From Enoplolaimus lenunculus (Eukaryota; Nematoda; Enoplea; Enoplida; Thoracostomopsidae): DNA of 64,000 bases. The notes below the pieces were generated by a model. It did not search any database. It saw nothing but the letters and a program-made list of their open reading frames with translations, and had not been told where the DNA came from. The position numbers were made by a program, and so were the translations under genes. Location of the stretch: NCBI GenBank assembly GCA_030248215.1, contig JASANG010002731.1, forward strand, positions 94,246 to 158,245. Direction: 5' to 3'. How positions within the stretch are numbered: position 1 is the first letter of the stretch; the number at the start of each line of letters is the position of its first letter. Of this stretch, positions 45,201 through 56,215 are shown in pieces.

Positions 45201-45793
45201 CGAACGACTGAACGGGATTTTGAATATTGCCGTAGACTCACGCTGTAGAATCAATTTGATTCGAGCTCAAATCAATAGTGATAACAGAATTCTCATTACA
45301 TTTTTGCTAAGCCTAGAGTTAATGGATAATATAGGTCTTGTAACTTTCGAACCAGGAAATGATTATTTTGTTATCATCAAAAAGTTTTAAAAAAATTATC
45401 TTTGATCTAACCAATCAGCGTCGTTTGAACACAATTTCGTATTGAACATTCGCGCTGGGGGAGGGTACAAAATTAACCAATACCCGTTTTTTTTAAAATT
45501 AAACCCATTCAGCTGTTGTAGGATTAAGCCTGATTATTAACTCAACCTGCCGGAGACGAACAATAATTTTTAATGTTAAGCTTTATGTCTCACAAATTGC
45601 GGTGCTGTGTTATATTTCCAGATATTTGTTAGCCAACTGTTTTCTTGGTTTTCAGTTACCCGCGGGATCATGTTACCTTTGGGGAACTGTTAGGTTTGTT
45701 GCGACACTAGTACGACTACTACAGAGCAAGCGTGGCTGTTATACACAAATTTTACGTGTAGGTTTAGCGTAAGACTTGTTCTTACATTGAACT
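45201..45793. other. no recognised feature
   Basis: No gene or repeat recognised. Confidence 0.3.
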
Positions 45794-46004
45794 TACCTGC
45801 AAAAAATGGTGAGTCAAATATACTATTTCCGAAATAGGCTTTTCGGAACTACACAAATTGAGTAAAAATTCGACTCCGCCACTGTTAAATTCGACTCACT
45901 GAGTAGCACGTTTGACTCAGGCGAAGTTGAATTTGACTCAGTTTGTGTAGTCCCGAAAAGCCTATTTCAGAGAGTCAATTTAACTCACCATTTTTTGCAG
46001 TGTA
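45794..46004. mobile_element. A-family MITE
   Basis: TA-CCTGCAAAAAATGGTGAGTC to CACCATTTTTTGCAGTG-TA. Confidence 0.88.
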
Positions 46005-46084
46005 GGCTTTAACCCTTAAATTCATGGCTTATTTTACGTACACTTTTGCATGGCATGGGACCTTCAGACACAGATGCTAAATAC

Positions 46085-46438
46085 CAGGGTTCCAACAGAA
46101 TTCCGATTGCGGCTAAAATTCCGATAAAATTTGCATTCCGATTCCGACAGAGTGCTATTCCGATGCCGGTATTCCGATTTTTCGATGATGAGTTTTTATT
46201 GAAATATTACTAAAACGCTAAACTTCGTTACAAGGTATAATTACGGCTAACTCTGAGAATTGACATGACTCTATTAATATCATAAGTTAGATACAAACTA
46301 TTTTTACTGAAAATGTAAACTATAATATACACATACTGGCATATGATGGCAAAAGTAATACACTTACTTTTCCGACAAAAAACTTGATTCCGTTTCCGAT
46401 TCCGCTTTCGACAAAATCTAGTTCCGGTTGGAACCCTG
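46085..46438. mobile_element. G-family hAT-like MITE
   Basis: CAGGGTTCCAACAGAATTCC to TAGTTCCGGTTGGAACCCTG. The flanks CTAAATAC and CTAAAATAC match apart from one A. The ends are full of ATTCCGATTCCG units. Confidence 0.83.
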
Positions 46439-47026
46439 CTAAAATACTGCATATAAATGTATAACATACATGATGAAAGCACAGAAACGACTATCATAAA
46501 TAATACACAGCGTAATGAATATATATTTGCAATGAACTACAGAAATTCCATGTATGCGATCAACTGGTTTAATTAATTTAAGTTTTGTCACCTATCTTCT
46601 GCTGACTTCGGCAATATGATTTTATTAGAACGAAAACACCAAAAATAGACTACTGAAAAAGACCTAGAAATATACTTTAAGCTTACTTTTGAACGAGACT
46701 TAATTTATCTTATATCATATTACCTTTAGTTTTTCGCTACAAAATCTGCGCAAGAATTTCTCAAAACCATAAATTTTGTAATAATTTAATTTTCGTTAAA
46801 ACTCTCAGCAGGCGACTGTGCTGAATGTACTTTATTGCTCAGCTCCAACTGCGTATATCGGTACATTTTTGGAGCAAAAAAATGTAAACTTTACTCAGTT
46901 GAGTTCAACAAAATTTGTTGAGTTTTTTGAATATTTGTTTTGAGTCGATCTGACTGTGCTCTCTCTGATGTAGTTGTCGGGTAGTTGTTTGGCTATTTTT
47001 TGAGTTTTCACTCATTGGCCCATATT
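46439..47026. other. no recognised feature
   Basis: No gene or repeat recognised. Confidence 0.3.
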
Positions 47027-47239
47027 CTTAAATGCGCACTGTAACTATCATCAGTGTGTAATAGGTTTTCAAAATCACTAATTATTAGCAGTTGTTGAAC
47101 GCAAAATAGCTACAAAAGTAGTGCACATTATATGTGAAAAATGTGCTGAATTTTGAGCCTCAGCATTCGTTTGTTTCAAAGTTACAAGACCTATCACCAG
47201 CCAGTGATACGTGCTACACACGTTTGAGAATACAGGTTC
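47027..47239. mobile_element. K-family MITE
   Basis: GGCCCATATTCTTAAATGCG to CACGTTTGAGAATACAGGTT, with AAGACCTATCACCAGCCAG on the right arm. Confidence 0.72.
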
Positions 47240-47437
47240 TTATTAATACAAATCGACGTCTTAATCTCGGATGTCATTTTTGGTGTGATTCGCTGAAAAA
47301 CTACAAACTTTAAATATAAAGTAGGATACAATAAAGCATATTTATACTCATTTGCATTTTGTCATGCGAAACGCAAAAAAAACTTTTCAAATGACATTTA
47401 CTGACCATTTGTGACAGCAAATCCTCATCGCGGTATT

Positions 47438-47682
47438 GGTCCATGTTTAGAACAGGGTCAAAACGTTTTTCTGCAGGACTGTAATAGAGTAAACTTAAGC
47501 TTTACACTAACTTTTTGCTTAGGATTAGGCTCAGGCTTAGACTGAGACTTAGGTATAAACTCATTGTTACGCTTAGGCTTAGGCTTAGGCTTAGGCTTAG
47601 ACTTACGTATAAGCTCCATTGTTACGCTTAGGCTTTGGCTTAGGAATATGCTAATACCCGGCCCGGTTCTATACATGAGCCG
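47438..47682. mobile_element. B-family MITE, longest hexamer tract
   Basis: GGTCCATGTTTAGAACAGGG to CCCGGTTCTATACATGAGC. It holds about four perfect TTAGGC units in a row and three GTTACGCTTAGGC blocks. Confidence 0.88.
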
Positions 47683-47961
47683 CGGTATTCAATGTTATAT
47701 GGTGAATGCTTTGAATAAAATTACTTATTTTAAGCAAAAATTTAAAATTAATAAATTTAACTTAAAATGATAAACAAACACAAATGTGTTGAATTTGTAA
47801 CTTAATATACGGCTTCCCACAGGCTTTGCGAACGACATCACTTACACCTTTGTAAGCAACAGATATGGTCGTTTGGCAAAAACTGTGCTACTGAAGAACT
47901 GTATTAACAGGCGAGTGGATCATAACAAATGCGGGATCTATTCGGTGTCCGCAAGAGACAG
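47683..47961. other. no recognised feature
   Basis: AT-rich, no gene. Confidence 0.3.
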
Positions 47962-48150
47962 TGCCGGAGCAGGCAGGGGTGAGGCCTCCCCTCAAATTCC
48001 AGGATGGGGTGCCAAACTCGCGAGCGAAGCGAACGAGAAGCCAGACGCGTTTTAAAACAAGTGGTTGTTCTTTCAACCGGTTAAGTGGGGGCCCCCCTTT
48101 AGGCGTGTGGCCTTCCCAAATAAGGGGTATGGGAGGTGGCTGCTCCGGCC
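47962..48150. mobile_element. U-family MITE
   Basis: GTGCCGGAGCAGGCAGGGGT to GGTGGCTGCTCCGGCC. It contains CTCGCGAGCGAAGCGAACGA. Confidence 0.72.
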
Positions 48151-48363
48151 ATGGCAAGAGATTATTCTTTTACTCATTAAAGTTCAGACTTGTATAGGTT
48201 TTTGGCATATAAACGCTACGTATGACTTGTATCTGGTCATTTCAATACTAAACCGTGAATTTTGAACTCAGGTTCACATGCGTCAACCGGAACATACTAT
48301 CCTACCGGTTGTTTTGCGATTGCCGCTATTAGTTGCGGATGTTACACTGTACACTGTTACTGT

Positions 48364-48697
48364 CAGGAACGGATCCAGAAATTTCTCATTAGGATGCAAT
48401 ATATTTCACGAAAATGTCATGATGCGAGCGAAGAGAGCGAGAAGTTAAACGCAATTTTCGCGACGCCACAGAAGTAACAAGCAGCCCTTAAAAGCGGCAA
48501 CAGAGACGGGGTAAAGCAAACATTCGACCGAATTGTTTAAAACAATGCAATTAATTACCCGAAATCAATTTGAACTAAATATCAGCAGCGATTTTAATTA
48601 GACTCTCAAAAATTGGAAAACTAGACACCTTACCATTTTTTTATACAATTTTTCTGGTAGAATGGGGGCTCCCCCGCTCAATATGGATTCGTCCCTG
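48364..48697. mobile_element. hAT-like MITE (GGATCCA ends)
   Basis: CAGGAACGGATCCAGAAATT to ATATGGATTCGTCCCTG. The flanks GTTACTGT and GTTCTTGT agree at 6 of 8 positions. It contains GCGAGCGAAGAGAGCGAGAA. Confidence 0.78.
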
Positions 48698-49329
48698 GTT
48701 CTTGTTCTCCTAAATAACAACTTTTCGATTTGCCGTTTTAAAGTCGTACTCAATATTTAGCATATTTATACAGACGATTCACGATACGACGTTAACCAAT
48801 TCAGGGGATATTGGCTGGGTTTCCGTAACCCTACTTAAGAACGACTCAGTACTTAAGTACGAGCTAAGTAACTACTTAACGATTTCGTCGTTTTTAAAAA
48901 CGTACTTAATAAGTTCAGTAAGTACTTAAGTCGTTGACTACATTTGATAGATTACAAATTTACCATAGACGTTTCGTACACATTTTTAACCAAAAATATT
49001 GCAATTAACGCAAAAAAATTAACCAAAATTAAGACCCATGTAAAACAATACGGGCCTGCCTACTAGACATAAGCCTAAACCTTTAGCCTAAACCTGAGAC
49101 TAAGCCACAGCCTTTGCCTAAACATAAACCTATTTCTAAGTCTAAGCTTTCCAGTCTCTTACCACCACAAGTACGCCTGCCTCACAGTCTGCAGGTCCTT
49201 ATCGTTGGCATCGGGTTAAATTAAGAGGCTTCATCTAAATGGTACTTTTAGGTTATGACCAAACTCAGTTTACTTTGGACAAGTACGCAACTTGTCTATT
49301 AATATCAACGTAATATTCCTTCCCTATCA
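48698..49329. other. no gene; short hexamer patch
   Basis: CCTAAACCTTTAGCCTAAAC and CCTAAACATAAACC near 49070-49140 recall B/P tracts, but no ends are visible. ACTTAAGTAC units at 48840-48940 are locally repeated. Confidence 0.35.
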
Positions 49330-49453
49330 ATGCAATCCTTAACGTTACGAAGGATATTTCAATCGTTGGTGTGTTGGATCCAACTGTTCGCCAACATCGG
49401 CCCAATAATCCGTGGACAAGATAACTACGATTCTTTGAGCTACAGCAGTGATG
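49330..49453 (+). CDS. candidate first coding exon of a secreted or membrane protein
   Basis: ATG followed by 41 codons with a basic then hydrophobic start (LRRIFQSLVCWIQLFANIG), ending at GATG|GTAAGT, a strong donor. The rest looks polar (QDNYDSLSYSSD). No downstream exon could be linked and the product is not recognised. It could be chance. Confidence 0.28.
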
Positions 49454-49580
49454 GTAAGTGCTCAGCTCGGTGGCACTCGCACTGTGGCGGAACTAAAACA
49501 GCCACCCTGGATTAAGGTTCCTAAACTGCGTTTCAAACCATGAGTTTGTTTTAAGCGAAAATTTTCAGTTTACTATCTAT

Positions 49581-49862
49581 AACCCCTTCTCACATTGAGT
49601 TGCCTATAGGCAACTCAGCGCAGTGTAAATACGTTAAATAATATATATCGCACCGTGTCTAACAATTGCAACGCGTATACATAGTACTAAATCACCACAA
49701 GACGTGAGAGCCCCTTCGGGCTCGAGCGTCAAGATCCTATAGCTGAGTGGTGGTGGTGGTGGTGGTGGTGGTATACGCCTCCCACTCCAGTCAATGGAGT
49801 TCGAATCCTAGCATAAAAGTAGGTCTCAGGGGAAATATCAAATATTCATGTGGGAAGGGGTT
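49581..49862 (+). mobile_element. H element: tRNA-like SINE head between terminal inverted repeats
   Basis: Starts AACCCCTTCTCACATTGAGT and ends CATGTGGGAAGGGGTT, an inverted pair of about 15 bp. It contains the hairpin GAGTTGCCTATAGGCAACTC, an A-box-like TAGCTGAGTGG expanded by GGT repeats, and a B-box-like GAGTTCGAATCC. Confidence 0.78.
49749..49772 (+). repeat. (GGT)n expansion inside the H element
   Basis: About eight GGT units where other H copies have one or two. Confidence 0.9.
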
Positions 49863-50063
49863 AAAGTTTAGCACTAAATCGGCGTTCGGCTTCTCGCTTA
49901 ATCTTCTGTCGCGAGTTTTTTACCAGTATATCTCGAGCGGAACGGCCATATCTTTCAAAAAATTCCGGAATCTTCTGTAAAATTGTCCTTATTTCAATGA
50001 TAATGACTCAAGTCCTTTAATAATTTTTTTGCTTCCAACTGTGTACTACTTTATTCAATATTG

Positions 50064-50265
50064 GTGCCCAACTAAAGATTTGAAGCGGAACGTTTTTCTG
50101 TGTGACTGCAATTGAGAAAAACCACTGAAACTTTTAGAGTAACTTTTTTGTGCAAAGGCTTAGGATTGGGTTTAGGTATGAGCTCGTTCTTACGCTTAGG
50201 TTTACACACTTAGGCTTAGGAATAAGCTTATACTACTATTACGGTTCTGTTCTATACATTGAACC
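50064..50265. mobile_element. diverged B-family MITE
   Basis: GTGCCCAACTAAAGATTTGA to GTTCTGTTCTATACATTGAA, with GACTGCAATTGAG and TTAGGCTTAGGAATAAGC. Confidence 0.78.
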
Positions 50266-51174
50266 ATACTGGCACCAATATTCGGTTTGTTTGTATTTGA
50301 TTCCTACAGCGAATCTTTAGAACAGTAACAATACTATCGACCCTCGGCATTTATCTAGTACAGCTATGAGCGTTCCTTTTGTATAATGTGCGCTTTCTAC
50401 CGATTCAGCCTGTCATTAATCTTCTAGGTTGTGCAAGGAGTTTGATTCAATAAGCCAATCTTTCTGCCTAAAAGCAATTAGCATCATAGTCCTTCTCATA
50501 CGCCCGTATTCAACACAGCCTTCCACGTTCAAATATCAGCAATAAAACTACAGTCTGTGCCTTCGTGCACTAAAAACCTTGCAACATTTGAACTACTATT
50601 TTTTCGCTAATATTACATTTTCAAATATTTTTAATTTTCTATAATTAAAGCTAGAACACCCCACATACGTATTTTGGGCAATTTTTGCAACAAACTTTGT
50701 TCACAATAGTTTCATATCATACAAACGGGATTTTTTTCGTTAAATTAAAAAATTTGCATACAGATTTTTTTCGCATTTGCTAACATTTTTACGTATTGTT
50801 TCAGTGCTGGACGACTAGTACACTTAAAATGCCTAAAATGCCATAAACTTCGTAGATACTTACTATTTTATATTGATGAATATTGCTATTTGTGATCGTT
50901 TAAAACTGATAGCTTCGTATGTGTATATTTTTTGGAAAGACTAGGAATGAAAAGGCTGATATCATAATTTATCCGCTCGCGCAGATACAAATGTGTCTTT
51001 TGAATTTAATGTGGAGTTTGTCTTTCGCTCGTCAATCAACTTTATTTGTTCAGTTGAAAAATTATTAGGCTGAAAAAAACAATTTTTGTAAGATAATTTT
51101 TGCTTGTTTTGGAATATGGTACGAATTTTACTACTACTGCTATCCTTCTACTCGGCAAATTGTGTACGAAAATT
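50266..51174. other. gene-free stretch
   Basis: AT-rich; no supported gene or repeat end. Confidence 0.3.
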
Positions 51175-51369
51175 GGTCCATGTTACTTTTGGGGCCGCCC
51201 GTGTTTTGATGGGACTGTGAAGGAGTAGGTTTAGATTTCAAAGTACTTTTTGGTTAGGCTTAGACTTAGGCTTTGTCTTTAAGAATAAACTGGTTTTAAC
51301 GATTATGCTTAGGCTTAAGTATTGAATTATGCTTAATTTAAAGTTTCGACCCTAATCATAACAGTGGCC
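51175..51369. mobile_element. diverged C-family MITE
   Basis: GGTCCATGTTACTTTTGGGG on the left, AGGAGTAGGTTTAGATTTCA inside, and a decayed right end near CGACCCTAATCATAACAGTG. Confidence 0.65.
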
Positions 51370-51404
51370 GAAAACTTTCACCCGTTATCTAATGTCTAAC
51401 TGCT

Positions 51405-51563
51405 AAGAATAAGCATGCTACTAAGCCTAAGCCTAAGCCAAAGCCTAGGCGTAGGAATGAGCTTACCTAAGCCTATGCCTAAGTGAAAAATTAGACTAAA
51501 GCTTAAGCTTACTCTGTTTCAGTCCCGCAGAAAAACGTTCCGCCTCTGATCTTTACACGAACC
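51405..51563. mobile_element. B-family MITE, left end lost
   Basis: CCTAAGCCTAAGCCAAAGCC, AGACTAAAGCTTAAGCTTAC and CGCCTCTGATCTTTACACGA. Confidence 0.78.
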
Positions 51564-51584
51564 ATCCAAACTAACCATATACAC

Positions 51585-51919
51585 CAGGGTAGAACTGGAG
51601 GTCTGCCTCTGGCTCCGGCTGCGGCAGAAAATTGCCCCCCCCCCCCCAGCTCCGGTTTCGGTCGAATTTTTGCTCGCGTAATTTTGCAAAATTTATCTGT
51701 TTATCACGTTTCGTTTTCCTTAGGAAAGAATTTCGGAAATTTCGCAGAACGTTAGCGTAAAATCAAACAGCTTAACAACATAATTGCAGATATTGGCGAA
51801 AATTAACTTATTATTAGCAATCATTTTTACTACCTAATTTCGCCTTTACCTCTGGCTCCGGCTCCGGCAAGTTTCGTTGACCTTCGGCTCCGGTAATTAT
51901 TACCTCCGGTTGCATTCTG
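51585..51919. mobile_element. D-family hAT-like MITE, perfect 8-bp target duplication
   Basis: CAGGGTAGAACTGGAGGTCT to CCTCCGGTTGCATTCTG, flanked by ATATACAC on both sides (51577-51584, 51920-51927). It carries a long C-run near 51632. Confidence 0.88.
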
Positions 51920-52538
51920 ATATACACAGCACCAGAATGCCAAACCTAATTTGTGTCTTGACAGGTACCCGCAAACAAAGTCTGAATTATACGTTAATAT
52001 TCATTTGCCGGAGTCTATAACCAATTAATTATTACGCTGTGAACCTTTAATATTTTAATATTATTTGGTTTTGTTGTTTCAGCGTTTGTTATAAAACTTT
52101 ATCACCCATTTCTACTCCGAAATATTAACTGCCCTGGTTGAATCTACACGCAGCAGTGACGGATCTAAGAATATGTGACGAACAGTGGCATTATATATAA
52201 TACTTGGGCTCTCGAGCGCAGTGTCCAAGAATCGAAATCTAATTTTTGGTGCTAAATCTTAATACAAAATTTTAGTTTTCATCTCTGATGAGCGTCTATG
52301 CCTGGACGGCCGGCCCTCAGCTGCTGGAGTCGCAGTATTCACTACGCGTTGAATTTTTTTCGCTCAAGCTCAGGCCGAAACTTTAATTTATCAAATATTT
52401 CTTGCGTTTTTTTCGGCAATATTTGTCGAACACTTTATTAAGCAAAAGCATCACGTTGCCTCAAAAAATTATTATCACATTACTTATTAAAAATGATTGA
52501 TTATAGTTCGCTTTATTAAAAATGAGTATTAATATACA
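51920..52538. other. no gene; single hAT-like end
   Basis: CAGTGACGGATCTAAGAATA near 52154 resembles the GGATCCA-type hAT end; no partner was found. Confidence 0.35.
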
Positions 52539-52705
52539 CAGGATCATAGCCAGCTCATATTGCTATGATTGGGTTAATAGTTCTTTTAGGAAGGGCATAC
52601 AAGAGTTTTCGATACTTTTCAAAATGACCGTTGAAACTTTAGGGTGAAATGTTTTCTGCTGGGATGGGAGCCGAACCGTTTCTGGACCCGGTCTGGATAC
52701 GGGCG
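52539..52705. mobile_element. Q-family MITE
   Basis: CAGGATCATAGCCAGCTCAT to GACCCGGTCTGGATACGGG, with the ACAAGAGTTTTCGATAC and GAAACTTTAGGGTG blocks. No clean target duplication. Confidence 0.68.
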
Positions 52706-52884
52706 CGTTTGTGCAAATAATATAAAACGAGCTAATTCCATCGTACACAAGTGGGGTTGCAGGGGCATTTTAGGGGTTTGCCCCCGTCACAGTTTGTGTC
52801 CAACGGTTTTCGGTGCTCATTTTGTTCAAAGTTTTTTTATAATTGATAGTAAATTCTCGCCTCGTATTCCAAAATCCTGGTTAA

Positions 52885-53195
52885 CCCCCTGAAACTATAT
52901 GTAATACATGTCCCATTCTGCACTTGTTCGCCAATTAATTAGGTACACTGGATTAGTTGTTTACAGTCTATACATGGTACCACCCTACAAGATATAGGTC
53001 TTGACCATACGGTAACTTGGCTATTTTCGTAAAATTTCAACCCCCTGAAATTATATGTAATACATGTCCCATTCTGCACTTGTTCGCCAATTAATTAGGT
53101 ACACTGGATTAGTTGTTTACAGTCTATACATGGTACCACCCTACAAGATATAGGTCTTGACCATACGGTAACTTGGCTATTTTCGTAAAATTTCA
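52885..53195. repeat. tandem duplication of 156 bp, two copies
   Basis: 52885-53040 and 53041-53195 are identical except for one base near the start (GAAACTATATG versus GAAATTATATG) and the very end. Neither copy codes for protein. Confidence 0.97.
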
Positions 53196-53242
53196 GGATG
53201 AGATACCTATATATACATAGCCCAAAATAGCTCTGCTTCTAA

Positions 53243-53368
53243 CGGGCCCGTTGCCAACTGGTGCGCCCTAGAAAATTTTCAACTTTGCTTGTAAGTAAAC
53301 GAGAACCCTTGTAAGCTCCTCCTGAAAATTTTTTAGCCCCTTAGCAAGGTGAGCCGACCACTGGCCTG
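53243..53368. mobile_element. Q-family MITE, reverse orientation
   Basis: CGGGCCCGTTGCCAACTGGT to GTGAGCCGACCACTGGCCTG. Confidence 0.72.
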
Positions 53369-53679
53369 TTTCGCAAACCTAATCTTAAACCCTAACTTGA
53401 AATGTTGTGAAAGTGTACGGGCATTTCCAAGGGACCTAAACCAGCATCAATATTCCGCTGATTTTTAGACCAAGTGTTTTAGTTCAATTTCGTTCTATAA
53501 CTCTAATTTAATTTTACCAATCATTCAAAAAACGCTGTTTCAGAAGCATATATTTTTAAGCTTTTAAAACTAACTGTTGTCTAAATTTAATTTTCTGTGA
53601 AAGTCTAAAACGCTAGAAGAATGTACTTAAAATATACCGTATGCTGTTGTAACAAGTCGGGCATAGCGTACCAGTCGCG

Positions 53680-53870
53680 TGCGATTGTTCCTAAGCCTAA
53701 CCTTAAGCGTAGCGATAAATTATACACCTGAGCCTAAGCCTAAACCATAAATCGTTATTACTTTCAGAAATGTACCAATAGCTCTAACAGAGCATATTCC
53801 AAAGTCTAAAGCTTGAGCCAATAGCAATAAGTCTAAACCTAAGCCCACGCCTAAGCGTAAATATCACTGA
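53680..53870. repeat. degraded B-like hexamer region
   Basis: TTCCTAAGCCTAACCTTAAG, CCTGAGCCTAAGCC, AGCATATTCCAAAGTCTAAA and CCTAAGCCCACGCCTAAGCG; the ends are not preserved. Confidence 0.5.
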
Positions 53871-53944
53871 AAGCCTGCATGTTGTACCCGCTATTCCGCT
53901 GAAAAAACAAGACACTCTTCAAGCAAACATTTGCTATTCGTACC

Positions 53945-54115
53945 AAACTACTTTCAAGTGCACACGTGCAAGTTTTTGCAGCAGCAAACTGCAATCGCAA
54001 CTGGCGGTTGGAAATTACAGCTTCCAGTTTACGAAAATGATTTTCAATATTCGGCTTTAGTTAGAATTCAAGTTGCGAAAGTACGTCATAAATTTCTTCA
54101 ATATATTGGTTAAAT
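53945..54115. repeat. F-family fragment
   Basis: CACACGTGCAAGTTTTTGCA then GCAGCAAACTGCAATCGC. Only one end is present. Confidence 0.45.
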
Positions 54116-55667
54116 GTAGGGTTCGTAGCCTGTTGGGGTCAAGGGTTAAACGAATGACCACTTCCCTCCTACAAAACCGTTTTCTACCCACAGAATAGTC
54201 TCAACGTAACTTGTAAGTCATCCGAAATCATTCAATGGCTACAAACTTTCAGCTCCGTATTCAAAACGAGCTGGCTGCAGGCCTTATCCTTAAATATAGC
54301 ACAAAGTCCACAACAGCCCAAACGCCTACACAACACATGATTCTAACCAATAATGACGCTTAGCCAAACAGTCCAGCTATCGTCGGAAACTTATTCCGGA
54401 AGCTGATGCCGGAAACTCTCACTGTACCTTGTTTGGATAAGTAACCGGAAGTGTATATATTGGTTTACCACTTGGGTCTAGACATTGTTTAAACTTTAGA
54501 AGGCAAAATTTAGTCACAAATTGATGGTTATTGCCAAGTGTTCCTTGAGTTGACGTGTGGGGTCATGGATAACGACGTAGCGAACACAGCAGTAGGTACA
54601 GATCGCCTTCAGGGTCGAATCTGGTTCAGTTACAGCGGACTGGAAACAAACAAATATCTTATTTTGACCCCAGCTCAAGGGCGACTAATGCTAGCTAAGG
54701 TTTACTCAGAAACTTGGAGTTTTATTCTTAGCTTTGTGTTGCAAATATTTACTAGTTCAATTAGTAATTAAGGTTCAAACAAGCAAAATGTGGCATCCGC
54801 TAACCCAGAGGTGCTAGCGGATAAAGACTTTCTTACCCGCGCTGTGCTTTACCCGCGGAAATTTTACTCTTTTACCTACATGTATACCATCGCAAAATTC
54901 CTTCACCCACTACCGGCCTTTACCTGCCATTGTTTTTTCTTCTGTGTTCAATACAATTGTGTCAATTTACAGTGTAGCGATGTTAGTCACTCGATTTACG
55001 TTACAAAAAAACTTTTTTTTGGTAGGTTAGAAAACAAACCATTCAGTAAACAAATTTAGTACTTTATAATATTGCACATTACAACTATTAACGGATAAAA
55101 CTAGGTTGTTTGTAGATGTGTGAATGCGATTAGTGAATCGAAACGTTCTTGTCTGTACAAAATTCTTGTATTTAAGGTCGTATTATCACACATTTCTTCT
55201 TTATGATTTCGTCGCAATTTGTCCTAAGATGTCATTGAGAAAACTTGTGAACATACTGTTCCAAGCCAAAGAAAAATTTAACCTTTATAGAAACAGTGAA
55301 GAATGTCTCCAAATGCTATGTGATAAGCTTTATTCCAAAAATTTCTGTTGAAATATGTGAAAAGTGTTCCCGCCTGTATGAGCCTACCCAGAACCATAAT
55401 CTTAGCAGCCGGCTTTAGTTGTGAGGGTTACTAGCTATGTACTTTAAAACTGCTGTTTGTTGTTTTTTATGAAAATTTTAGGCGGGAAAAGAATCACACT
55501 TTTTACCCATGCTTTGACATTTCTTACCCGCGGGCATACCCGCGCCAAAATTTTCTTACCCGTACCCTCGTTACCCGCGCAGGTACCCTAGGGTAGCGTA
55601 CAGCTCTGTACTGATCTATTAATCTATAAAGAAATGTTATAATGTAAACGCAAAAAATGTGCTAAAC
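54116..55667. other. long stretch without a supported gene
   Basis: The plus-strand ORF at 54538-54771 (containing MDNDVANTAVGTDRLQGRIW) has balanced codon use but no family I recognise and no clear splice partner. TTACCCGCG phrases recur at 54833-54858 and 55500-55580, and TACCCTAGGGTA occurs at 55587, suggesting a decayed repeat. Confidence 0.35.
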
Positions 55668-55755
55668 TTTCATCTACGTTGTTCGCTGTTTCTACGAATA
55701 CAAGACCTATCACCAACTGAGGATAGATGCTACACGCAGTTGAGAAGACAGGTAC
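55668..55755. repeat. K-family fragment
   Basis: ACAAGACCTATCACCAACTG and GCTACACGCAGTTGAGAAGA match the right part of K elements. Confidence 0.5.
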
Positions 55756-55854
55756 CAAATTTTCAATTCGTAGCTGAAAAATAGTAATTGAAAATTTTTC
55801 TTTAACCCGTTTCTCATATAAATATTTTCCATTTCATCTGAGACCTATATTTAT

Positions 55855-55990
55855 GCTAAGATTCGAACCGTGACAACAGGAGTGGCCGGGGTTTACCATC
55901 ACCACTTAGCTATAGGAGCTTAACGCTCGAGGCCGCCAAAGCTCGCATGTCTTGTGCGAGATATACTTCGTATACGCGAAGTAATACTTG
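55855..55990 (-). mobile_element. H-family tRNA-like SINE
   Basis: On the minus strand: GGCCTCGAGCGTTAAGCTCC, TATAGCTAAGTGGTGATGG (A-box-like) and CACGGTTCGAATCTTA (B-box-like). Confidence 0.68.
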
Positions 55991-56081
55991 GGCACGGTGT
56001 AATCTGCATTAGTTCACTATACACACATTACGCTGACACATGAATATTATAATTTCACATGAGATACACATTCAAGGTAAG

Positions 56082-56215
56082 ATTCGATTCCCAGTCTGTC
56101 GGATGGGAGGCGTTTACGATGACCACTCTCCTATAAGAGCTTGACGCTCGAGCCGGAGGGGGCTTTCGTCTTGTAGAGATTTTGCACTGCGCATATATGT
56201 TAGAATTACTAAACA
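56082..56215 (-). mobile_element. H-family tRNA-like SINE
   Basis: On the minus strand: CGGCTCGAGCGTCAAGCTCT, AGAGTGGTCATCG, and GGGAATCGAATCTTACC as the B-box-like part. It lies in the same orientation about 100 bp from the copy at 55855. Confidence 0.66.

Noticed and set aside
47438-47682. Chromosome end or true telomere array
   Set aside because: TTAGGC tracts are short, interrupted, occur in both orientations and always lie inside MITEs.
54538-54771. ORF containing MDNDVANTAVGTDRLQGRIW
   Set aside because: Plausible codon use but no recognised family, no clear splice partner, and the annotated start is not ATG.
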